From Elusimicrobia bacterium UBA5214 (lineage in GTDB: Bacteria > Elusimicrobiota > UBA5214), in assembly GCA_002412545.1 (NCBI GenBank), contig DHVG01000019.1, forward strand, positions 1 to 16,944: a stretch of 16,944 bases of DNA, in the 5' to 3' direction. Position 1 is the first letter of the stretch. Each line of letters starts with the position of its first letter. The position numbers and the translations under genes are program-made. The notes under the pieces are model-generated. The model was given only the letters and a program-made list of their open reading frames with translations. It was not told the origin of the DNA and ran no database searches. This document shows, piece by piece, positions 12,431 through 16,944 of this stretch.

Positions 12431-12473
12431 GGAGGATATCCTCCAATTGCACTCCCCCGATGTTACATCGGGG
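12431..12473. repeat. Two palindromes upstream of tRNA-Pro(GGG)
   Basis: GGAGGATATCCTCC at 12431-12444 is a perfect 14-bp palindrome without a central base. At 12455-12473, arm CCCCGATGT, centre T and arm ACATCGGGG form a perfect 19-bp palindrome sharing its core CCCGATGTTACATCGGG with the one at 9311-9331. They lie between the merR stop and the tRNA 5' end. No T-run follows either. Confidence 0.8.
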
Positions 12474-12487
12474 TCATTGTCCCCTCC

Positions 12488-12853
12488 TTAAGAGGAAATG
12501 AGGATTCTTTGTATTTTTTCCAGTTCGTTTTTTATTTCTTTCAAAAAATCTAAAGCAAGAACATTTTTTTCTAAGGGAAAAGAAAGTTGTTTATTTTTCT
12601 CTCGTTTTTCATTAAGTAAATATCTTTTTGCACCACTAATTGTATATTTCTGATTATGAAGTAAATCTTTAATTCTTAAAATTAATTCAATATCTTGGCG
12701 GGTATATTTTCTTTGTCCACTAATTCTTCGTGCTGGACGTAAAAGTTTAAATTCCGCTTCCCAGTAACGAAGAATATACGGTTTAACTTGGGTAACCTTG
12801 CTTACTTCACTGATAGAAAAATAATTCTTTTCTAAAATAAGTTGTTCAGTCAT
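12488..12853 (-). CDS. MerR-family transcriptional regulator
   Basis: DNA-binding protein of 121 residues. An N-terminal winged helix-turn-helix shows YFSISEVSKVTQVKPYILRY (11-30), WEAEFKLLRPARRISGQRKY (31-50) and TRQDIELILRIKDLL (51-65). After a linker, a short helix (about 95-118) could form the dimer coiled coil. There is no C-terminal effector domain and no metal-binding cysteine, so it is not a metal sensor. The target is unknown. It follows an HU/IHF-type gene, a pairing I recall in several bacteria. A promoter-like pair lies upstream (12876-12903), as does a GGAAA/TTTCC dyad at 12857-12870 that could be an autoregulatory site. The stop is followed by palindromes and tRNA-Pro. Confidence 0.88.
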   Translation of the reverse strand: MTEQLILEKNYFSISEVSKVTQVKPYILRYWEAEFKLLRPARRISGQRKYTRQDIELILRIKDLLHNQKYTISGAKRYLLNEKREKNKQLSFPLEKNVLALDFLKEIKNELEKIQRILISS

Positions 12854-12875
12854 ATTGGAAAGTATTTTCCCCTAT

Positions 12876-12903
12876 ATTTTAGCAATAAAATCCTTAAAAT
12901 CAA
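12876..12903 (-). promoter_or_regulatory. Possible promoter of the merR-type gene
   Basis: On the minus strand, TTGATT (12898-12903) is followed after 16 bp by TAAAAT (12876-12881). Transcription would start near 12869 and leave a very short leader before the ATG at 12853. Confidence 0.45.
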
Positions 12904-12935
12904 CTCCCAGCAGATGAAAACTTTACGGTGTCAAC

Positions 12936-13205
12936 TCAAGGTCTAAACTTCTCAAAGACTTTTGCTGGTTTGAACTTGACAACTTTTCTTGGTGGTATTT
13001 CTACGATTTGACCGGTTTTTGGATTTCTACCCTTCTTTGCTTTCCTTAATTGACGATAGAAAGTACCAAATCCAGCAATCACTATTCGTTCATCTTCAGC
13101 GAGTGCTTTTTTAAGCAGAGTAATTATCTTTTCTAAAACATCTTTTGCTTCCTTTTTCGTGCCAACAATTTTACTTATTTCTTCAACTAAATCAGTACGG
13201 TTCAT
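12936..13205 (-). CDS. HU/IHF-family DNA-binding protein
   Basis: Nucleoid protein of 89 residues from the ATG at 13205, which gives the family's usual MNRTDLVEEI start. An in-frame ATG at 13223 would add six residues (MTFGKK) but has no better ribosome binding site, whereas GGGAAG lies just before the chosen start. The features are the N-terminal helices (1-38), GFGTF (45-49) and the DNA-bending arm GRNPKTGQIVEIPPRKVVKF (59-78) with RNPKTG at its start. HU and IHF cannot be told apart by eye. It is followed by the merR-type gene, and a hairpin repeat (13238-13316) fills its upstream region. Confidence 0.93.
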   Translation of the reverse strand: MNRTDLVEEISKIVGTKKEAKDVLEKIITLLKKALAEDERIVIAGFGTFYRQLRKAKKGRNPKTGQIVEIPPRKVVKFKPAKVFEKFRP

Positions 13206-13237
13206 CTTCTTCCCGAAGGTCATGGTCTACCGAAAAA

Positions 13238-13316
13238 ACGATGCACAAAGATAACAAACTGATGCAGACAGATTTTATCTCGTCTGAATCGTTGTTTTTA
13301 TCTTGTTTTAATCGTC
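13238..13316. repeat. Imperfect hairpin behind gpsA
   Basis: The arm starting ACGATGCACAAAGATAACAA at 13238 is matched by the reverse complement of the arm ending at 13316 (ACGATTAAAACAAGATAAAA). GAT recurs about every 10-12 bases. GATGCAGACAGA is shared exactly with the hairpin in front of gpsA, and ATCTCGTYTGAATCGT nearly so. It begins right after the gpsA stop. Confidence 0.75.
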
Positions 13317-13318
13317 TC

Positions 13319-14341
13319 TCAGGAGAATTCACTTCTTGGTTTACGCATCAGTAAATTCGTCATTGCTTCTTGCGGTTTTTTATTTTTATAAATAAGAGAA
13401 TAAACTTCGTTTACTATTGGCAATTCAATTTTCATCTTTCGTGCTAAAAAGTAAGTCGCTTTGGTTGTTTCCATTCCTTCTACAGTCATCTTTATTTCTT
13501 TTAACGCTTGTTGTACTGTTTTTCCTTGACCAATTTTTTCGCCAAAATTACGATTTCTACTCCAATGGGAAAAACAAGTTACCATTAAGTCACCAATACC
13601 TGCTAAACCATAGAAAGTGGAAACTTCTGCTCCTAATTTTCTTCCTAAACGAATCATTTCGGCTAAACTGCGTGTTACTAATGCTGATTTCGTGTTATCC
13701 CCTAAACCTAATCCATCACTTACTCCACAGGCAATCGCATAAATATTTTTTATCGCACCAGCGAGTTCTACACCGGCAAGGTCAGAATTAGTATATACCC
13801 TAAATGTCGGTGTGAAAAAAAGTTTTTGTGCCAATAAAGTAGTTTTTTTATTTCTCCCGGCTATGGTTACTGCAGTTGGAATACCTTTACTTACTTCTTC
13901 CGCATGGCTCGGTCCAGAAAGAACTACAATTTTCTGATGTAATTTTTTAGGTAATTCTTCTTCAAGGATTCCGGACATTCGTTGGAAAGTATTATTTTCC
14001 AATCCTTTAGTGCCGCTAATCAGCATTTCCAGGGAATCCGTGCTTCCCGGGTAGTTTAAAATCTGAGCAACTTTTTGTGCGGTTGAACGGAAATATATTG
14101 TCGGTATAGCGAAAACGATGATATTTTTACCCGCTAAGATTTCGTTTAAATCTGAACTGATAAAAATATCTTTGGGAATCCTTAAATGAGGAAGAAAAGA
14201 CAATTTGCGTTTACGGTCTAAAATTTTTGCCTTTTCTTTGTCGTATTCCCAAAGAGCAAGATTGTTACCTTTGTAGTAGAGATGACAAGCAAGAGTTATG
14301 CCCCAGCAACCACCGCCTAGGACTGCAATTGTTTTTTTCAT
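13319..14341 (-). CDS. gpsA: Glycerol-3-phosphate dehydrogenase [NAD(P)+]
   Basis: Cytoplasmic enzyme of 340 residues that reduces dihydroxyacetone phosphate to sn-glycerol-3-phosphate, the backbone used by PlsY and PgsA. The Rossmann motif is LGGGCWG (8-14). Further motifs are ISGTKGLE (108-115, K112), LSGPSHAEEV (141-150), the catalytic lysine K198 in VELAGAIKNIYAIACG, the substrate-site stretch SDGLGLGDNTKSALVTR (208-224) and YGLAGIGDLMVTC (244-256). Length and motifs are typical. It lies downstream of plsY in the same direction with a 74-bp gap that is entirely a hairpin repeat, and a related hairpin follows its stop. No Shine-Dalgarno was seen before the ATG. Confidence 0.96.
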   Translation of the reverse strand: MKKTIAVLGGGCWGITLACHLYYKGNNLALWEYDKEKAKILDRKRKLSFLPHLRIPKDIFISSDLNEILAGKNIIVFAIPTIYFRSTAQKVAQILNYPGSTDSLEMLISGTKGLENNTFQRMSGILEEELPKKLHQKIVVLSGPSHAEEVSKGIPTAVTIAGRNKKTTLLAQKLFFTPTFRVYTNSDLAGVELAGAIKNIYAIACGVSDGLGLGDNTKSALVTRSLAEMIRLGRKLGAEVSTFYGLAGIGDLMVTCFSHWSRNRNFGEKIGQGKTVQQALKEIKMTVEGMETTKATYFLARKMKIELPIVNEVYSLIYKNKKPQEAMTNLLMRKPRSEFS

Positions 14342-14350
14342 TTCATTAAT

Positions 14351-14438
14351 ACGATGCAGACAGACAATTTACCGATTTAAGCAGATAAAGACTATCTTAG
14401 TTTGAATCTTGGTCGTTATCTCGTTTGAATCGTCTTTA
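14351..14438. repeat. Imperfect hairpin between plsY and gpsA
   Basis: The arm starting ACGATGCAGACAGACAATTT pairs imperfectly with the arm ending ...GAATCGTCTTTA. The part above 14415 overlaps plsY and encodes its last residues (KTIQTR) and stop. It shares 12- to 16-bp blocks with the hairpin at 13238-13316, so gpsA is bracketed by two copies. Confidence 0.75.
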
Positions 14439-15051
14439 GAGTAAACTTATTTTCTTTACCTTGGATTAGCCGTTGAATATTTTGCCGATGATTAAAAATT
14501 ATTAAAAAAGAAATAAATGAAGTAACCAAAGTCAAGATAAATGAATGTTCAAAAAACCATACACTTAACGGTAGAAATAAAGCACTACCCATCGAACCTA
14601 CCGAAATGTAACCAGTAAGAATTACTAACAAAGTAAATACGACTACTGTAGATAATGTTGGCAGAGGAAAGAGAGCCAAAAATACACCAGCTGTGGTAGC
14701 TACTCCTTTACCACCACGGAATTTTAAAAATATTGTCCAAGTATGTCCAAAGATAACCATAATCCCGACTAAAAAAGGAAAGAGTCCCTGAAATTTTTGC
14801 TCAGCGAGCAGTGTCGGGATGTAACCCTTAGCAAAATCAAACAGTAAAGTAAAAATTGCTGCTTTTTTTCCCAGAGTACGCAAAACATTAGTTGCTCCGA
14901 TATTTCCTGAGCCGTATTTACGGATATCAATCCCTTGACTAAATTTACCTACCAAATATCCAGTTGGTATAGAACCAAGAAAATAGGCAAGAAGAAGATA
15001 GATAGCGTAATAAAAATACCCTGCGGGATAAATAATTTTTTCACTTGGCAT
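14416..15051 (-). CDS. plsY: Acyl-phosphate:glycerol-3-phosphate acyltransferase
   Basis: Integral inner-membrane acyltransferase that moves the acyl group from acyl-phosphate to glycerol-3-phosphate, giving lysophosphatidic acid. The three PlsY motifs are present: GSGNIGATN (47-55), FRGGKGVATTAG (111-122) and NHRQNIQRL with GKENKF (187-203). Several hydrophobic segments separate them. The ATG at 15051 is chosen because TGGAG lies 8 bases ahead and the family starts near there (211 residues). An upstream ATG at 15087 would overlap pgsA by 47 bp. As chosen, it overlaps the pgsA stop by 11 bp. The last six residues and the stop come from a hairpin repeat. The partner PlsX is not in the window. 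Confidence 0.94.
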   Translation of the reverse strand: MPSEKIIYPAGYFYYAIYLLLAYFLGSIPTGYLVGKFSQGIDIRKYGSGNIGATNVLRTLGKKAAIFTLLFDFAKGYIPTLLAEQKFQGLFPFLVGIMVIFGHTWTIFLKFRGGKGVATTAGVFLALFPLPTLSTVVVFTLLVILTGYISVGSMGSALFLPLSVWFFEHSFILTLVTSFISFLIIFNHRQNIQRLIQGKENKFTLKTIQTR

Positions 15052-15601
15052 CGATTTTTCTCCAGGCAGAAATAAATAAATAGTCAATTCCGGAAAGCAA
15101 AGTAACCAGGGCAGTGGAATAGAAGAGATAATTTTTTATCGGCAGAGTGATACTCTCCCAAACAAATAAAATCGCAAAAATCGTTAAGGATTGGATAATT
15201 GTAGATAATTTCCCTAATGTTCTTGGACGTATAGAACTGCCGCCGATACGGAGATAAATCAGTGCTGAGCCAACAATCAGGAGGAGGTCGCGTCCTCCGA
15301 TAATCAGGAAGAGCCAGAAGGGAGCTCGTCCGGTCAAGGCAAAAACCAGATAAGTTGAATCAAGAAGTAGTTTATCGGCTAAAGGGTCAAGCAGCGAACC
15401 AAGTAAACTTCTCTCTTTTCTGGTGCGGGCAATGATACCGTCAAGGATATCAGTGAAACCCAAAAAAAGAAAAATCAATCCCGGCCAAAAAGAAGGCTCT
15501 TTTTTGGCGAGGAAGAAAAGAAAAAGTGGCATGAGCAAAATACGTAATGCGGTAATTTTTGTCGCCAAAGTCATAGTTGGACTTATCTCTTGAGTATTCA
15601 T
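15041..15601 (-). CDS. pgsA: CDP-alcohol phosphatidyltransferase, probably phosphatidylglycerophosphate synthase
   Basis: Inner-membrane enzyme of 186 residues that transfers the phosphatidyl group from CDP-diacylglycerol to an alcohol. The signature DG(x2)AR(x8)G(x3)D(x3)D is complete: D54-G55, A58-R59, G68, D72 and D76, with D51 three residues before D54. About five to six hydrophobic segments are seen. Neighbouring plsY and gpsA favour glycerol-3-phosphate as acceptor, i.e. phosphatidylglycerophosphate; other headgroups cannot be excluded by eye. The ATG at 15601 overlaps the hflX stop (ATGA), so translation is probably coupled. A second Met at residue 10 (MTLATKITALRI), closer to the usual PgsA start, is possible but lacks a ribosome binding site. 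Confidence 0.9.
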   Translation of the reverse strand: MNTQEISPTMTLATKITALRILLMPLFLFFLAKKEPSFWPGLIFLFLGFTDILDGIIARTRKERSLLGSLLDPLADKLLLDSTYLVFALTGRAPFWLFLIIGGRDLLLIVGSALIYLRIGGSSIRPRTLGKLSTIIQSLTIFAILFVWESITLPIKNYLFYSTALVTLLSGIDYLFISAWRKIDAK

Positions 15602-16830
15602 CTAATAAATTCCTGCAATTTATTTGCCGTAGACCAACTGGTCTTCAATTTTAAATAAATTGCCAGGTCTTCATATTTTTCTTTAAGGATGACACTATTC
15701 AGACGAATTTGTGAAATTATTTTGCTTTTGTTATAAGGAATAGATACTTCTAAAGAAATTAGTTTTTTTTCAAAAAATTTATTTATTTCCTTCAAAAGTT
15801 CTTCCACACCTTCACCAGTTAATGCGGAAATTAAAATAATTTTATCTCTCCATCCCAAACGCAGATAGTCGTTGGTTTTTAAAAGGTCAATTTTGTTATA
15901 TACCATAATTTGTGGTTTACTACTTATACCTAATTCTTTAAGGACATTATTCACTACATTAATTTGTTGTTTCCATTGCCGATGTGTAGGGTCAATAAGA
16001 TGAATTAATAAGTCAGCTTCTTTCGTTTCTTCCAATGTTGCCCGAAAAGCGGTAACTAAATGATGAGGTAACTTATAAATAAACCCTACCGTATCAGTAA
16101 AAAGTACCTTCAGCCCGCCAGGTAGATTTACTCTCCGTGTCGTCGGGTCTAAAGTAGCGAAAAGTTTATCATCAACATAGGCGGTATATTTTTTGGTTAG
16201 AGTATTAAGTAGAGTAGATTTACCGACATTGGTATATCCCACAATCGCAACTACTGGTATTTCTTTCCGTTTTTCTCTCTGGATTTCACGCTGTTTACTT
16301 ACTTTTTCAATTTCTTTCTCTAAATGCAAAATTCTTTGCCGGATATGCCGGCGGTCGTATTCTAATTCTCTTTCTCCCGGTCCGCGGGTGCCGATACCAC
16401 CGAGTTGTTGAGAGAACATAATTCCTCTCCCGGTAAGACGGGGTAGAAGATAAGTAAGTTGGGCTAATTCAACCTGTAAAATTCCTTCCTTTGTTTTTGC
16501 CCGTTGAGCAAAAATATCTAAAATCAGTCTTGTCCGGTCAAGAATTTTAGTTCCAATCAAATCTTCAAGATTACGTTGTTGTGCCGGACTGAGTTCTTCA
16601 TCAAAAATTACCGTCGTAATACCATTTGTCTGCACCAGATGAGTAATTTCTTCCACTTTACCTTTACCAATAAGATATGCCGATTCAATTCGGTTTCTTT
16701 TTTGAATAAAAGTATGGACAACTTTTCCACCGACAGTTTTCACCAGTAAAGCAAGTTCATTTAAAGATTCTACGGCTTCTTCTCGTTTTGTTCTGGGATC
16801 CTGTAATCCAATAAGGACAGTACTTTCCAT
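15598..16830 (-). CDS. hflX: GTPase HflX
   Basis: Ribosome-associated GTPase of 410 residues that splits or rescues stalled 70S ribosomes under stress. The N-terminal HflX domain shows ESAYLIGKGKVEEI (49-62), FDEELSPAQQRNLED (76-90) and GGIGTRGPGE (144-153). A helical linker follows, then the G domain: P-loop GYTNVGKST (198-206), ATLDPTTR (225-232), DTVGF (246-250), NKID (312-315) and SAL (335-337). All nucleotide-binding motifs are intact. The C-terminal tail is about 60 residues. It is the first gene of the lipid operon and overlaps pgsA by 4 bp. Upstream are a promoter (16877-16906) and a hairpin in the leader (16839-16858). No Shine-Dalgarno was seen before the ATG. Confidence 0.96.
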   Translation of the reverse strand: MESTVLIGLQDPRTKREEAVESLNELALLVKTVGGKVVHTFIQKRNRIESAYLIGKGKVEEITHLVQTNGITTVIFDEELSPAQQRNLEDLIGTKILDRTRLILDIFAQRAKTKEGILQVELAQLTYLLPRLTGRGIMFSQQLGGIGTRGPGERELEYDRRHIRQRILHLEKEIEKVSKQREIQREKRKEIPVVAIVGYTNVGKSTLLNTLTKKYTAYVDDKLFATLDPTTRRVNLPGGLKVLFTDTVGFIYKLPHHLVTAFRATLEETKEADLLIHLIDPTHRQWKQQINVVNNVLKELGISSKPQIMVYNKIDLLKTNDYLRLGWRDKIILISALTGEGVEELLKEINKFFEKKLISLEVSIPYNKSKIISQIRLNSVILKEKYEDLAIYLKLKTSWSTANKLQEFIR

Positions 16831-16838
16831 TTCTAAGT

Positions 16839-16858
16839 AGTTTCACAAAAGTGAAACT
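16839..16858. promoter_or_regulatory. Inverted repeat in the hflX leader
   Basis: AGTTTCAC, loop AAAA, GTGAAACT: a perfect 8-bp inverted repeat between the predicted transcription start (about 16870) and the ATG at 16830. It could be an operator or an RNA hairpin that controls access to the start. It is not a terminator, since no T-run follows. Confidence 0.5.
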
Positions 16859-16876
16859 TAAATCAACGCTTTATAT

Positions 16877-16906
16877 AGTATATTAAATTTTCTACGAATA
16901 ATTCAA
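16877..16906 (-). promoter_or_regulatory. Promoter of the hflX-pgsA-plsY operon
   Basis: On the minus strand, TTGAAT (16901-16906) is followed after 18 bp by TATACT (16877-16882), a good sigma-70 pair with a slightly long spacer. The leader would be about 40 nt and contain the inverted repeat at 16839-16858. A second, perfect TTGACA further upstream lies in the terminal repeat. Confidence 0.55.
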
Positions 16907-16922
16907 GTATGGACTACAAGAG

Positions 16923-16943
16923 GGTAGTGTCAATAGTCTTGTG
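16923..16943 (-). repeat. Right copy of the 21-bp terminal inverted repeat
   Basis: Read on the minus strand, this is identical to bases 1-21, followed by CTCTTG in place of TCTTG. Its TTGACA again points into the window, towards the hflX promoter. One more base (16944) remains outside it. Confidence 0.85.
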
Positions 16944-16944
16944 T

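Noticed and set aside
12460..12487. A mini leader frame behind merR: GGAGGGG, then ATG ACC CCG ATG TAA on the minus strand
   Set aside because: Four codons that fall in the palindrome; the Shine-Dalgarno match overlaps the merR stop and is most simply chance.
12257..12553. A plus-strand reading frame of 98 codons beginning MVGVSGFEPLTSRTP
   Set aside because: It is the antisense of the tRNA-Pro fragment and the intact tRNA-Pro(GGG). GFEPLTSRTP and GLEPTTTRTP are the familiar false peptides from reverse-read tRNA T-arms and anticodon arms.
13417..13791. Plus-strand reading frame of 124 codons inside gpsA
   Set aside because: Antisense to conserved gpsA codons; leucine- and serine-rich shadow without a recognisable domain.

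Overview
The window is 16,944 bp of AT-rich bacterial DNA using the standard code (TGA as stop, TGG as Trp). It carries 17 protein genes that I can support, three intact tRNA genes, two truncated tRNA copies and an unusual load of short repeats. Signs of a Gram-negative-type, motile or chemosensory bacterium with c-type cytochrome biogenesis are the chemoreceptor, the two CxxCH haem motifs in a sensor kinase and a small signal-peptide protein with beta-barrel character. The gene set, low GC and frequent absence of Shine-Dalgarno sequences would fit an uncultivated lineage of the WOR-3/Hydrothermae kind. That placement is an impression only; nothing here proves taxonomy.

Layout. A strong promoter (38-66) drives the only plus-strand gene, a methyl-accepting chemotaxis protein (170-1483). 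It converges on one long minus-strand block that runs from the right end leftwards. First is a membrane-lipid operon, hflX-pgsA-plsY-gpsA, with overlapping genes at its head. Then come an HU/IHF-type DNA-binding protein, a MerR-type regulator, a tRNA-Pro(GGG) locus, a GT28-type (MGDG synthase/UgtP-like) glycosyltransferase, pcm and a COG2426 membrane protein. Next are a tiny GIY-YIG nuclease, a tRNA-Pro(CGG) locus, a secreted hypothetical protein, a short sigma-70 factor, apt and tRNA-Arg(CCU). The block ends with a di-haem sensor kinase, a PHP phosphoesterase, a TPR membrane protein and a GH57 glycoside hydrolase.

How the genes work together. GpsA makes glycerol-3-phosphate, PlsY acylates it, and a PgsA-type enzyme uses CDP-diacylglycerol to make an anionic phospholipid headgroup. 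The glycosyltransferase further on could glycosylate diacylglycerol, so much of the right half concerns membrane lipids. The left half looks like sensing (MCP, haem kinase), regulation (sigma factor) and glucan metabolism (GH57).

The most striking content is between and at the edges of genes. (1) GC-rich perfect palindromes of shared design (arm, one central base, arm) sit next to tRNA genes, and one sits inside the 5' end of pcm; their arms differ in sequence but co-vary. (2) Both tRNA-Pro genes have a truncated tRNA-Pro copy beside them, broken at the anticodon loop. (3) The GIY-YIG gene is framed by a perfect 16-bp inverted repeat. (4) Intergenic arrays with a 7-bp period, and imperfect hairpins with a roughly 10-bp period, occur throughout. 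Some run into genes and encode a signal peptide or the last residues of PHP and PlsY. (5) The two ends of the window carry a perfect 21-bp inverted repeat with an inward-facing TTGACA. No transposase, integrase, CRISPR array or rRNA was seen.
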